Shown here: positions 1-24,185 of the stretch, in pieces
Numbering within the stretch: position 1 is the stretch's first letter
How the letters are laid out: every line of letters starts with the position of its first letter
The notes under the pieces: model-generated
What the model saw: only the letters and a program-made list of their open reading frames with translations
What the model was told of the DNA's origin: nothing
Databases searched by the model: none
Made by a program: the position numbers and the translations under genes
Assembly (NCBI RefSeq): GCF_022458985.1
Contig: NC_061785.1
Coordinates: forward strand, 1,791,816-1,855,815
Reading direction: 5' to 3'
Length of the DNA: 64,000 nucleotides
Source of the DNA: Mugil cephalus
Lineage: Eukaryota; Chordata; Actinopteri; Mugiliformes; Mugilidae

Positions 1-180
1 GACAGTGAAAAAGACCTTGCCATCACTTACTATAAAAAGGTACAGCTAACCCTAACTAACTCTAACCTTAACTGACCCCAACCCTGTTACTGTGGGATTG
101 TTAACATTTGAAAAGAACAATAATAATAAGAAGACAGAGAAAGACATGAGGCTAGACGTTGTCTGTGTTGTTTCCAACAG

Positions 181-2530
<2,350 letters not shown>

Positions 2531-3047
2531 TTCCTTGAAGAGTCCAGAGTGAGAGATTAGTTATGTTGTGTTTGACTCCACTGTATGAATCATAAATATC
2601 ATGAACCTCTTCTCATTCCAGCCTGTTTAGGACGTAGCCAACGTAACTGAATGATGTTCATGAACATTTTGGAGCTCATTCATGGTCTTGGTCTCTTTGA
2701 AAGTCAAGACTGTTGTTGAGTAATCAAAGGTGGCACACAGTTAAAAAAACATTTTTAACATTTGTTTGTTTTGAAAAAATGTGTTGGTTGAATCTTATAA
2801 TGACTTTCAGAAGAAAATCATGTATTCCATCATGACTATTTTTGAATGTTTGTATTCAGATAAAACATTCCTCGCAGCACATTTATTATCCATCCATCCA
2901 CTTTATCCTTGATCTTAGATCAGAGTCTCATTGTCAACATCATTTATGACATTTATTATGGTTCTAAATCATTTCTGGGTGACTGGCTTGTTGTGGAGTT
3001 GCCTTTACAAGGTCAGATTAAAAATCTGTCAGAGAATGTTTGCCCAA

Positions 3048-3119
3048 AATAAATAAATAAACTCCCTGTTTTCTGTGTTGTATTGTTCCATCTGATCTTT
3101 ACGGCTTCAGGCCAATAAA
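3048..3119 (+). terminator. Candidate polyadenylation signals of the TPR-like gene
   Basis: AATAAA hexamers occur at 3048-3053 and 3114-3119, about 520-590 bases after the TGA at 2530. Either could end the transcript; nothing else in 2531-3290 looks coding. Confidence 0.4.
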
Positions 3120-3289
3120 CGCGACTCATCATGTGGCAACTCTGTAGCTGCAGCTTTACTCTGTGTTTTTACTCGAATCTACCGTCTTCTGACTGATAAT
3201 AAGAAATATCTTTTTAAACATGAAGCATGATGTGATGAGATACTGAGCCCGGGAATAAATTATAAACAACCTGTCCTGTATTTAAATGA

Positions 3290-3515
3290 GCAGATGAGAC
3301 ATCTTTGATTTATTAAACATCCTTCATGATTCTCAAGAGACAAGACGCAGGAAAACGTTTGGTAAAAAAGTAAAAACAAACCCCAGAGACATGAGATACC
3401 AGAAATACGGTTCAGGTTATTTGTGGTGTAATTTTTACTACGATTCACACATTATTAGATTACCAGAGGTCCACATTAAACTAGTCCTGTGTTAAGAGGA
3501 TTTTAAAAACATAAA
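3290..3515. repeat. Dispersed repeat, copy 1 (second copy at 8985-9225)
   Basis: The stretch beginning TTTGATTTATTAAACATCC, with GTTCAGGTTATTTGTGGTG and ATTACCAGAGGTCC further on, recurs in the same order and orientation at 8985-9225. I do not recognise the family. It lies in the gap between the two convergent genes. Confidence 0.6.
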
Positions 3516-3740
3516 ACCAACCATGTGAGCTTTGGTACGCAGAGAGTTTCAGGTTTATTTTGTTGTTGGTTAAAAACAGAATCTGAAGCATGAATACTAT
3601 AAAAAATAAGATTTATATCCTTATAATACAGAACCAGCTTCCATCCAAGTAAAACAAATATAATAAAAGATAAAAAGATGATTCTTTTACATCAATATAA
3701 TTCTGTTTAAATATCAGACTTCATCGTAAGAACCCAACTC

Positions 3741-3746
3741 TTTATT
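3741..3746 (-). terminator. Candidate polyadenylation signal of noc3l
   Basis: TTTATT on the + strand is AATAAA on the - strand, about 215 bases past the noc3l stop codon. Other hexamers further on, for example near 3552, are alternatives. Confidence 0.35.
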
Positions 3747-3959
3747 AATACTGCGGCTGTTTCTTAACAGCTCCGAACTTTTGAATTGAAGTTGGTTTTG
3801 ACTCCGTCAGGATAATAAAAGACAAATTAAATTATTCAAAATTGAAAACAGACATTTCAGTCTTTTGTTTTGTTAGTTGTTTAATTACCAAAACATTTCC
3901 TCTTTAGAATCTTTTTACAGAATCACTGATCCGGCCTGGATGCACCAGCGAGGGTGTCG

Positions 3960-14165
<10,206 letters not shown>

Positions 14166-14174
<9 letters not shown>

Positions 14175-14260
14175 GATGAGAGGTTTACGTCTGTCTCTGT
14201 GGGAGAAATACGAGCTTTATCGCTCCTGTTTCAGCGCAGAGAAGTGTGTCGGTGTGTTAT
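14166..14260 (-). promoter_or_regulatory. noc3l first coding exon and upstream region
   Basis: The nine-base coding exon lies at 14166-14174. No TATA box is visible upstream and the DNA is moderately GC-rich, which fits a housekeeping promoter. The start site itself cannot be fixed from sequence. Confidence 0.35.
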
Positions 14261-15475
14261 GGTCAAAAGTCTCCGGTTTGTTGCCGCACGCGTGTTGACT
14301 GGAGACCCGGAAACATTAAATCAGAACCGGCAGTGTGGATTTACCGGCGCCCCCCAGCGGTGGGAGGACAAAGGGGGGAACGACACTGTAAAAAAAACAA
14401 GTAAGGATTTTACAAAAACTAAAACCTGCTCTACAGTCACAGAAAAATGTTAATAAACAAAATCCTCACCGCTTCGTTTCTCATATTTCACACCTCTTTG
14501 TATTTTAATATCTATTAAGTGATCAAATTCTTTAAGATATATTCCATTTTCAAAATGATAACACATTTCCTCTCCATTTTAACCCTTTACACTCCCTTTT
14601 CACCTTTTCGTTTGGGTCAATTTAAACCTCCAGAAAATGATTATAATTTAAAAACAAATTTATGTGTCAGGTACTTTAAATTGGAAAGAGATTTGTTCAA
14701 ATGACTTCATGTCATTTCTTAGTAAATATGTTTGTTCTCTATAACATTTGAAAAACTATGATCATGATTAATATTATGTGTTATGACTTTTCCTCATCAA
14801 ATTAGGAAAAGTCATTAAATATGAAGCAAAAAACAAAAAACATGTTAATTGTATATTTAGTGGCGTTAAACAATGAATGGGGTCAAATGGACGTCAAAGA
14901 TAAATAAGAGGAGGATTAAAAGGTTTATTTCAACTTTATAGTTGAGGATATTTTCAGTAAATGTACTATCAGTTCTGCACTGGCTGTGGTGTATTTTGTA
15001 TATTATTTGTAGGCAAAACACTATAATTGTGTCTTTGAAAATTGTAAATAATTCCCAAGTTAAAACAGCACCGAGCTCCTTCTTCAGATGTTCAAAAGGT
15101 TTAATTCATATTTTTCAAACACGTGAAAAATATAATTTATAAAATTACAAAATTCAACAATGTGCATATTTACACATTTACAGGTTTAATTTCATTTAAT
15201 TTCACGGTTCCAACCAACAGAAGTCATCGTGTTTAAATGAGTGGGGTTCATATCGTCGTGCATAATAGTATTTAAACTGAGGGCACAAAAACTGGCCCCA
15301 CCCACTTTGACAACATCATCTTTTTTTTTTCTTTTTCTCTTTTGATAATCTGGGGAAAAAAAATCTGCCTGAAACAAACATCATTTCGTGACATTCAACT
15401 CGTACATTGTGCTCTCCGCATGTTCCAAACTCCACTTCCTGATGTGCTCGACTGAGCCCTGGATGTGTGCGACAG
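14261..15475. other. Gap between noc3l and the next zinc-finger gene
   Basis: AT-rich and non-coding. It would include the 3' UTR of the - strand zinc-finger gene; a - strand AATAAA (TTTATT at 14924-14929) is a plausible end. I see no further gene. Confidence 0.5.
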
Positions 15476-18250
15476 TCACGCGTAGCCGCACTTGTGCATC
15501 TTCAGGTTGCGCTGGTCTGAGTATCTCTTTCCGCACTTGTCGCAGATGTACTGCTTTCCACCGGCGTGGACGTGTCTCTTGTGCGTCCTCAGGTGGCTGC
15601 CCTGGCTGAAGGTTTTCCCGCAGATGTCGCAGCTGTACGGTTTCTCCCCCGTGTGGACGCGCATGTGCAGCTTCAGGCTGTTAGTGTTGTTGAACTTCTT
15701 GTCACAGGAGTCGCACTCGAACGGCTTCTCTTTGGAGTGGGTGCGACCGTGGGAGATGAGGCTGCTCTGCTGGCTGAACGTCTTCCCGCACTCCTGGCAG
15801 CTGAAGGGACGCTCGCCGGTGTGAATCCTGCGGTGGATCTTCAGGTTCACCGCCTGGCGGAAGCTCTTCCCGCAGAGGTCACAGCTGAACGGACGCACGT
15901 CGCTGTGGATCCTCTGGTGGTTCCTGAGGTTGACGGCGTGGCGGAAGGTTTTGGGGCACTGCTCGCACTCGAAGGGTTTCTGCCCGGTGTGTATGAGCTG
16001 GTGCGTTTTGAGCGTGACTGCGCGCGTGAAGCCTTTGCCGCACACCTTGCAGACGAACATCTTCTCGCCCGTGTGGGTGTGCGCGTGGCGGTGCAGGTTC
16101 TGCAGCAGGTTGAAGCGGCGGCCGCACACTTCGCATCCGTGCGGCTTCTCTCCCGTGTGGATGATGGAGTGCGTCTTGAGCTGCGCCTGCTTAGAGAAGC
16201 GCTTCCCGCACTCCGGGCACTCGAACGGCCGCTCGCCGGTGTGCGTGCGCATGTGGCTCTGCATGCTCTGCCGCTGGCGGAAGGCTCGGCCGCAGACGAC
16301 GCAGGAGAACGGCTTCTCCCCCGTGTGGATGAGATGGTGCGACTTCAGGTTGCTCTGCGACGTGAAGGACTTGCCGCAGGCCGTGCACATGAAGTATTTC
16401 CAGGTGACGCTCTGCAGAAGAAAGTCCGGTGGTTTTGGAACCTTCTGCGGCGACTTCTCCGGGTCAGTCACCGGCTGAGCGGCTTCGACTCGAGCTCCTG
16501 CAAGAAAACGCACCAACGCTGCGTTTTAACTATTGTCTGGAAATGCAGCCACAGGAGGAAGAACAACACAAAATAAACTATAATGTAAAAATGATTATTC
16601 CTGATGATTGACACTAGTTTAATTTACAGCAAATATCAGAATATTAGGAAATTATGAAAAAAACTCTCCAGCAAGCTGAGCTGGAAAATACAGAATCTGT
16701 AAAAACTATATATAAATACAGACATTTATCCTAAAAAATTGTCTTGCATGAAGATTATATTAACTACCGAAAATGACAGAAACCATCCTTGAAAATAAAA
16801 TTATTTGACATGTATTTTAGTGTTTTAGTTTGGGACAAGTCCCGCCCACTAACATGGAGGGGGTGGAGCTTATGACCTATACTGCAGCCAGTCACCAGGG
16901 GGAGCTCTACTAGCTTTGGCTTCTGTCTGTGGTTGAAACGTGTTGATCTTTTGCTCTTGTGTCCAGTGTTTTCATTAGAACGAGACTTTCACAGCAGTAC
17001 AACTAATCAATTAATGCTTCTGAAGGTTATAAAGTTATTATATATATTATAATATATTATTATATAATATATTGGTTATGTTCAGACATTAAACTCACTC
17101 TCAGCGATGGCTCCCAGGTTGATGTTTCCATGTTCATCTTTAACAGTGACTGCCAGGACAAACGGAGTCTCCACTCTCTCCTGCTCCTCTGCTTTGGTTC
17201 GCTGTAACACAGACAGACAGGCGTCACAGTCAGGTCAGTGAATGCACCACGGACGCCCCGGTGAGTCAGCAGTACGGAGTCTGACCTGAGATGACTGGTC
17301 TGAGCCGCTGGTCTTAAGAGGGACCCCGTACGAGTGTTCATGCTCTGTGGCAGACACATCACAGTTAGTACGACATCATCACGCCACAGCTCTCCTGATT
17401 GGCGTCTGACTGGCGAGGGGGGAGGAGCCCGCGTACGTACCGACTCGTGTGTCGTTGAGGACGTTGAGGACGCTGGTCTGCGGCCTCTTGCCGCCTCTTC
17501 CCGACTCCAACTCCACCAGCAGTTGGGCTTCACTCACAATGTTCACGATCTTCCCCAGAGCCTCGTTCCCCAGAGTCTCCATGATGGAGGCAAACAGCAC
17601 CTGAGCAGATCACACACAATGAACCCTTCTACTCCTGGTATGACACAAAAGAGTCGAGGTCTGAGGTGCAGCCTGAGGGCCGAAGGGTCCCGGGGTCGTG
17701 CTCATGACCCCGGAGGCTGCAGTCCACCGCTCCAACTGTGCACACGACTGTGTGAATGCACGAGTGGCTCAAATGCAAAGAAGAAATTTCTCCATGAAGG
17801 ATCAATAAAGGAATAATAACAAAAAATAAATAACTGCAAATGTCTCCCTTTGGTTTTGTGCAAACTGTGTGAAACTTTGGAATAGGAGTTACTTTTATTG
17901 GAAAAACCACAGTTAATGTTAGTTTTGCACTTTGCAAATTCATCCTGTCACGGGTTAAAATGTGAAAACAAACATCACGGACCTGAAAAATAAAAGCAGC
18001 TGATCTTCAGGAGACCAGTTTTCCTCACCGTGCACTGCCGGCTCTCCGCCCGCATTCTGGCCGGATCCTGTCCGCTGGTCCTGGAGCTCCCGGTCCCGGA
18101 GCCCCCGGTCCTGGACCCCCCGGTCCTGGAGCCCCCGGTCCTGGAGCTCGGGCCGTCCTCCACCAGCTTCTTGAGCTCGGCCACCGCAGCGTGGACCAGA
18201 GACTCCATGACCGTGGCCAGGCGGGTGTACAGCCCCACGGAGGAGGTCAT
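15476..18250 (-). CDS. C2H2 zinc-finger protein, 11 fingers (five exons)
   Basis: Coding exons: 18250-18029, 17600-17441, 17344-17286, 17201-17099, 16497-15476; together 1566 nt, or 521 residues plus TGA, with all phases consistent. Exon 1 begins MTSSVGLYTRLATVMESLVH, the N-terminal helix seen in many teleost zinc-finger proteins, and carries a Ser-Arg-Thr-Gly-Gly tandem repeat. Exon 2 repeats a similar helical motif (FASIMETLGNEALGKIVNIV). The last exon encodes eleven tandem C2H2 fingers joined by TGEKP-type linkers (for example CGKSFTSQSNLKSHHLIH); the last one is degenerate after its first His (HKCGYA, stop). It is very probably a sequence-specific nuclear DNA-binding protein; the target is unknown. 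It follows noc3l upstream on the same strand and is head-to-head with the zinc-finger gene starting at 19033. A named orthologue could not be assigned. Confidence 0.93.
16750..16925 (+). repeat. MITE of the CCATAGACTGT family, partial copy
   Basis: Contains AAAATGACAGAAACCATCC, GTCCCGCCCACTAACATGG, GGAGCTTATGACCTATACTG and CACCAGGGGGAGCTC. It lies in the last intron of the 11-finger gene; both termini are missing. Confidence 0.75.
17035..17076. repeat. AT palindromic microsatellite
   Basis: A run of TATATAT/ATAATATAT that can fold back on itself, next to exon 4 of the 11-finger gene. Confidence 0.7.
18080..18150 (-). repeat. 15-bp coding minisatellite in zinc-finger exon 1
   Basis: On the + strand, GGAGCCCCCGGTCCT-type units repeat four to five times; in the coding strand each 15-bp unit encodes Ser-Arg/Gly-Thr-Gly-Gly/Ser. 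The unit length keeps the frame open. The repeat lies between the N-terminal helix and the exon 1 donor. Confidence 0.85.
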
Positions 18251-19032
18251 CCTGCGGGAGCATGAGCTGCTTTCACCCGATGTTAGTAAAACGAGTAAGA
18301 ATCCGACATGAAAATAACAGAAACTAGTGTTAAATAACCACAGTTTGTGGTCCCCGAATGACCACAGCCGTGAGAGACACACACGACAGGAAGTACTTCT
18401 TGTTTCTGATCCGGGTTGAACCGGAGACAGCTGAAGCTGGTTCCACCTGGGGCTCCCACACTCCAGCAAAATAAATAAATAAATAAATACTAGTACTAAT
18501 AAAAATAAATGATACAAATAAAAAACAAATAAACTGATAAATAGTCATAATATAAATAAATACATAATATCAATAAAATTAAAAATACTACTCCTATAAA
18601 AATAAACAATACAAATAAATAACTAAATATATCTTGTTTTATACCTTCTTTATTAAAGATCGTTCAATAACAAATTGACATCAGCCACATCACACAGTCG
18701 AAACAATAATTCCAACCAGCAAGAACAAAAAAAAAAAAAAAAAAAAAATAGAAAATAAATAAATCCAAAATAAATACAATAAATGACAGGGGTTATACAA
18801 TATATAAGTTAAAGAAGATTCGATCATTTTAAGCCACTTCTATTCTCCAATTTCAATAAAAGAATAAAAGAATAAATTTAAATCGGCTCTGTCCGACAGC
18901 GGTAAACAAACATGGCGGCCGTGCGTTGCCATGGTGACGCGGTGTAAAGGCGTCCGTGTCGGTGCCTGATGAGAACTCGTCAACAACTGACGATACTGTC
19001 CGGTTTATTTCTAAGGGGCGAGCGTGGACACC
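18251..19032. promoter_or_regulatory. Shared head-to-head upstream region of two zinc-finger genes
   Basis: The two start codons (18250 on the - strand and 19033 on the + strand) are 782 bases apart. The middle is AT-rich, with AAAT repeats (18470-18620) and a poly-A run (18727-18750). Close to the + gene is a GC-rich patch with AACATGGCGGCCG (18909-18921), which resembles a YY1 site, and CCATGGTGACGCGG. Promoter function is inferred. Confidence 0.4.
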
Positions 19033-22000
19033 ATGAACCAAGTGGATTATCTCCACCAGCTCGACACTGGGAGTCTGACTTTGGAGGAGAAGCTGGAGAT
19101 TAAAGGTCTCGGTGTCCATCAGCCGCAGGATGTCGGTAGAAACCAGACCACTGGTAAGAAGAGCCTCACATTTAACGGGGCTAACGGCTACCTGCTAACA
19201 CACTGAAGTCAGTGTTAAGTTCACTAACACACGTCCAGTTCCTCACTGCTACTGACAGGACATTAAAAAGATGTACAGGATTCCCTCTGTTCATGTTCAC
19301 ATCTTACACACATAGAGTCATGTTGACCAAAAACTACCATGAAGCTTAACCCAGGCCTTTCAGATCATTTTCCCTTCAGGTAAAATAAGTCAATCATTTA
19401 CATGGATGGGTGGATAAATGGTTTATTCATCCTGAGGGGAATTCAGTGTCCAGGGGTTTGAAAACATAGGATTGAATAATAATTATAATGATTATTATTC
19501 ATTAAATAAGTGAAAGAACATTCAATAAGTAGAAAATGAAAGGTTGGAAATTGTGAGTTTAGTTCCTGTAATTACATGTAGTTTTACCACAACACAACAT
19601 CTGGATTGCAATAGTTGATTCCTGAGAAGGTTTCAGTCAGTGTTTAATCCAAAGGTCTCTTGAGTTTAGCTGGGTGCAGATCATACAAAGAGAAAAACAA
19701 CAAGCATCTGACTAGACCACAGGTGTCAAAGATATGGCCTGTGGGCCAAAAGTGGTCCGTCTGAGGGTCTAATCCGGCCCGCAGGAAGAAAATGAGCCCA
19801 AATTACACCTACTTTTTTAAGGATAGTTTGTTAATTCTCATTAATTCCTATTTTATTTGTTCTTCTTTGCACTAAAATAAATGGAAAAAGTCTGGAGTTG
19901 TCGTCACTGACAGGTCATTATTCTGTTAAGTTATTGGTCTGACCCCTTGAGATTAAACTGGGCTGAATGTTGCCCCTGAACCAAAATGACTTTGACATCC
20001 GTGGGCTAGACACTTGTCGGGCTACAAGCTCCAGTCGTGTACTGCGGCTTGTTGCAGTTCACACTTTTTATTGCCTGAAAACAAGCAGCACAATACAAGG
20101 AAACAGAGGGTGGCAGGTCGGATAAGTTCGACTGACTTGCTGCTCGTTTTTTCTCGTTCTGCTTTGTGTCCTGTGGTTGTGTGATAGCTCAGATTTACTC
20201 AGTGATAATCTATGATTTGGTTCCCGACATGTCTCTTTCTGTTAAATCTTCTGGCATGTACCAGTAAAGATGGAGCTCCATGGTGATGTTTGGCATCTGT
20301 CCTGGATCCTGGCTTCCTATCACCCATATTCACCCATATTTACACTATGATGGTGTAGGCAACTTGTTTGGCCTCATTTTCCTCATGGTGAAGGAGTTTG
20401 ACCTGAACCTGCTTCAAACCTTCAGGGTTCCTGCGACAGCGCTCTGTGAAATGTTCTCATGATGGCAGATAGCCAGTTAGTGCCCATGTCTCTGTGAGAT
20501 TCAGATATAAGTCCATAACACATAGTGTGTTTGTGTTGCATGCAGATGTCCAGCAGCTGTCGGCGATTAAAGAAGAAGTTCCCCCCGATCTGGACCAGCA
20601 GGACCCAGAACTCCTCCACATAAAGGAGGAACAGGAGGAACTCTTGACCAGTCATGAGGAACGGTTCCCATTCGCTGTTGTTCAAGTGAAGAGTGAAGGT
20701 GATGAAGAGAAACCTCCTCTCTCACAGCTTCAACTAAGACAAACTGAAGACGAGAAGGAGACAGAGTCTCCAACCAGCAGCTCAGCTCCACAGATGAAAA
20801 CAGAAGCTGATGAAGAAGAACCAGCTCGGAACCCAAATCCAAACAGCACTAATAAAAAGTCTTCGGACTCTTCTGAGACTGAAGTTAGTAATGATGATGA
20901 AGACGATGACGAAGGTGATGGTTGGCAGAACCCTTTGTCAGATTGTGAACTTGAAAATGGTGACAGCGTTAGGGTGAAAACGAATGCACCTGAGTCAGGT
21001 GAACGAAGAGATGTGGGCAGTCACGCAGTCAGAAAACCCTTTAGGTGCTCCGAGTGTGGTAAACAATTTCTGTACAAGCAGTCGCTTCAGAGGCACCTCA
21101 CACGTCAGATCAAATCAAACAAGAGATCTTCCAGCAGCTTGGTCACTAAGAAGTGCACAGGAATATATCAAAATGTAGATCTACAGACGAGAGTCCACAC
21201 AGAAGACAAGCCATTTGTCTGTGATGTTTGTGGACAAAGGTTTAACCAAAAGGCAAATCTGAAGACGCACACGAGAGTTCACACGGGAGAGAAACCCTTC
21301 CACTGCGAAGTCTGCGGCGAAAGATTTGGACATCACCATAGTTTTAAAACACATATGAGAGTCCACACAGGAGAGAAACCGTTCCATTGTGATGTTTGTG
21401 GTGAAAGATTCAGACATCAGTATAATTTTAAAACACACATGAGAGTCCACACAGGAGAGAAACCATTTGGCTGTGATGTCTGTGGACAAAGATTCAACAG
21501 AAACACACTTCTTAAAACACACATGAGAGTTCACACAGGAGAGAAACCATTCGGTTGTGATGTTTGTGGACAAAGGTTCTATCGAAACACGCACCTTAAG
21601 ACACATATGAGTGTTCACACAGGAGAGAAACCATTTAACTGTAATGTTTGTGGACAAAGGTTTAACAGAAAAGGAGGCCTCAAGACTCACATGCGAGTTC
21701 ACACAGGAGAGCAACCGTTCGGCTGTGATGTTTGTGGAAAAAGGTTTAAAAGGAAGGGAGGTCTCAATGCGCATACGAGAGTTCACACCGGAGAGAAACC
21801 GTTTTGTTGTAGCATCTGTGAGGAAAGATTTAGACATCAGTCAAATCTCATTCGACACAGAAGGCTTCACACGGGAGAGAAACCGTTTAGTTGCAGCGTT
21901 TGTGGTAAAACCTTTAACCAGAAGATTCATTTTAAGAGGCACCTGAGAGTCCACGCAGGAGAGGAAGTAAGCGCCAACACCGTGGACGAAGAGGACGATC

Positions 22001-22167
22001 AGCAGGACACTGACTCTCAGCAGGACGCTGAAAGTCAGGAGATTAAACACCTCAGTGTCCATCAGGCGCCGGACATTGTTGTCAACCAAATTTCCGGTGA
22101 GAGTAAATACAGATGTAATGTGGAATGTTTCTGTGGAAGAACCAATGAACTCGTGAACTTTATGTGA
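19033..22167 (+). CDS. C2H2 zinc-finger protein, unit A (two exons)
   Basis: Exon 1 is 19033-19153 (ATG in CACCATGAACC context) and ends in a phase-1 GT donor after VHQPQDVGRNQTT. Exon 2 is 20546-22167, after a TTGCATGCAG acceptor. Total 1743 nt, 580 residues. Order: short N-terminal helix; DVQQLSAIKEEVP and an acidic IKEEQEEL tether typical of teleost multi-finger proteins; acidic stretch (SSDSSETEV...DDEDDDEGDGW); one broken finger at about 21030-21110 that lacks its final His pair; nine complete C2H2 fingers with HTGEKPF linkers; acidic tail; and a second linker module (EIKHLSVHQAPDIVVNQIS). Inside the tail at 22097 is a GTGAGA donor in phase 1, so exon 2 can also be spliced to unit B at 22607. 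It probably binds DNA as a nuclear regulator; target unknown. Confidence 0.88.
19580..19998. repeat. Segmental direct repeat, left copy (right copy 31925-32345)
   Basis: Homology between the two places includes the DNA before the hAT element (AACATCTGGATTGCAATAG versus AATATCTGGATTACAGTAG; CTGAGAAGGTTTCAGTCAGT versus the same with G). A block was therefore duplicated, rather than two independent insertions having occurred. The copies flank the inverted zinc-finger cluster in the same orientation. Confidence 0.65.
19718..20003. mobile_element. Short hAT-type element
   Basis: Starts CACAGGTGTCAAAG and ends with the inverse CTTTGACATCCGTG. It is flanked by 8-bp near-identical duplications (GACTAGAC at 19710-19717, GGCTAGAC at 20004-20011). 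The internal GGCCTGTGGGCC and CCGGCCCGC wording is common in vertebrate hAT-derived repeats. It lies in the unit A intron and has no coding potential. Confidence 0.75.
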
Positions 22168-22500
22168 CCAGAGTAGACCTGTGGTCAGGACGATTAGTCA
22201 GCATCTGAAGTCAGTGGTCTCCAGATCTCAGTGGTTCTCCATCAGTCTGGCCTCAATGGTCGCGCAGTTTAACAGAAAAAATGAAGAGTCAGAGATCGAT
22301 GATGACTTTATCAAACAGAATTTAAGTGCACTGAGGGAATGAGGAATATTATTATGTTCTGATGAGAACCCAAAATTATTTTTGCATAAATTAGAGCATT
22401 ATGTTTGTTATCTGACTAACACCATCCCATCAGTGAAGCACGGTGGTGACAGCATCATACTATAGAGTTTCTAAGGAGCAGAGACAAGGAGTTGGTTGAA
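22168..22500 (+). mobile_element. Old Tc1-like relic between zinc-finger units A and B
   Basis: Fragments such as TGTTCTGATGAGAACCCAAA (the WSDE region) and CAGTGAAGCACGGTGGTGAC (VKHGGD) keep the order of a Tc1-type transposase gene, with many lesions. The matching place in the - strand arm (28540-28625) carries the inverse of the same fragment, so the insertion predates the inverted duplication. Confidence 0.6.
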
Positions 22501-22606
22501 AGTTGAAAGGCTGAATGCAGTTAAATGTTAGATTTCCTTCTCTCTGTGTGTTTTTATTGAAATTGCTTCATGTGCATTAACACATCTGTGTTTGTGTTTC
22601 CTGCAG

Positions 22607-23838
22607 ACGTCCAGCAGCTCTTGGTCATTAAAGAAGAAGTTCCCTCTAACTTGAGCCCCAGTCTGGAGCAGCAGGGACCAGGACCCGTCCACATAAAGGA
22701 GGAACAGGAAGAAGTCTTGTCCAGCCAGGAGCAAGAACAGCTTCATGTGCTGGAGGAGGCTGATGTCACCAGGTTCAAAGACTCTGCTGTGAAAAGTGAA
22801 AGCGACCAAGACAAACCTCCGTCCTCACAGCTTAATCAGAGCCAAACTGGAGACACCGCGGAGACAGAGACTCCGACAAACATCTGGACTGAACGGATGA
22901 AATCAGAAAGAGGTGGAGAAGACGTCGGTGCACGGGAACCAGCCAGGAACTCAAACCCAAACACTCATTTCCAGCCACATGCTGATGAAACCTCTACTGA
23001 AACAGAAGGTAGCGATGAAGACGACTGGCAGGAACCTGTGTCAGATTCTGGACCTGAAAACCAACACAGTGACGATGACCTCTGGGAACCCGAGTCAAGT
23101 TTAAATAGTCAGAAATCCCAGAAAAACAAGTTGTCTCTTCAGAGATGTTTGGTTAATAAAAACGGTTTTAGATTTAAGAAAAATGTAGATTCACAGATGA
23201 ACGTTCAGACGGAGGAAAAACGACTTGGCTGTGATTTGTGTGGACAACGATTTAACCAGAGCTGTCACCTTAAGGCTCATAAGAGACTTCACACAGGAGA
23301 AAAACCATTTGGCTGTGATGTTTGTGGACAACGATTCACCCGCAACACACATCTTAAGACTCACATGAGGGTTCACACCGGAGAAAAACCATTTAGCTGT
23401 AATGTTTGTGAAAAAAGCTTTGGACATCACTATAACCTTAGTAGACACATGATCGTCCACACAGGAGAGAAACCATTCGCATGTGATGTGTGTAAGCTAA
23501 GATTTACAAATCAAGGAAGTCTGAGGACGCACACAAGAGTTCACACCGGAGAGAAACCCTTCGGATGCACAGTCTGCGGCGAAAGATTCAACCGAAATGG
23601 AAATCTGAAGATCCACATGAGACTTCACGTGGGAGAGAAACTCTTTGGCTGTGACGTGTGCGCAAAGAAATTCACACAACAGGGGAATTTAAAGAGACAC
23701 ATGAGAGTCCACTCAACAGAGAAACCGTTCGGTTGTGACGTCTGCGGTTATCGATTTGTAAAAGAGAGTAATTTAAAGACACACATGAGAGTTCACACTT
23801 TAAAGAAAACATTTGATTGTGGTGAAATATTTCCGTGA
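22607..23838 (+). CDS. C2H2 zinc-finger exon, unit B (7 fingers)
   Basis: The exon starts after a GTTTCCTGCAG acceptor in phase 1 and runs open to TGA at 23836-23838 (about 410 codons). It encodes DVQQLLVIKEEVP, a tether of about 130 residues (IKEEQEEVLSSQEQEQLHVL; PARNSNPNTHFQPHADE), an acidic segment, then seven C2H2 fingers with TGEKPF linkers and a decayed eighth (FDCGEIF). It has no first exon of its own. In phase it can join either exon 1 (19153) or the unit A tail (22096). It is therefore an alternative 3' exon or the second half of a fused gene rather than a free-standing gene. An ATG at 22570 lies in the intron and would read through the acceptor; I do not take it as the start. A polyadenylation signal follows at 24076. 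Confidence 0.85.
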
Positions 23839-24075
23839 CACGTGGACTCTGTCACATGTGATCTGAGTGACTCAGAGATTTAAAACTAAATTAACTGAAT
23901 GTGAAAACGTGAATGAACTAAAGCTGGTTGGTTTCTATTGTCCCGGGTGTTGATGTATTGGTTGAACTCCAGGCTTGTTCTGTTTGTTCAGTGGTGTTGT
24001 ACAATCAGTCCATATAAGTAATATTGTTACCAGATGACTTATTATTGCAATAGTATTAATGAACAGCCTCATATC

Positions 24076-24081
24076 AATAAA
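24076..24081 (+). terminator. Polyadenylation signal after unit B
   Basis: AATAAA in ATATCAATAAAGATCATT, about 240 bases after the stop codon. The inverse occurs at the matching place beyond unit B' (27352-27357). Confidence 0.65.
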
Positions 24082-24185
24082 GATCATTAAGTGAGAAACA
24101 ATCTCGCAGCTTAATTTTTATTTACTGATTGAAAACCTGATCTTGACGAACGTATTTATTTAGTTTTATAATTTCCTGTTGTGTT

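Noticed and set aside
15566..16576. 336-residue open frame on the + strand
   Set aside because: It is antisense to the 11-finger exon. GC-rich third positions and regular TGEKP repeats keep the opposite strand open; the composition (Ala/Val/Leu/Arg) resembles no protein.
20494..20545. Upstream extension of unit A as its own start
   Set aside because: These codons lie in the intron before a clear acceptor; splicing from exon 1 at 19153 fits in phase.
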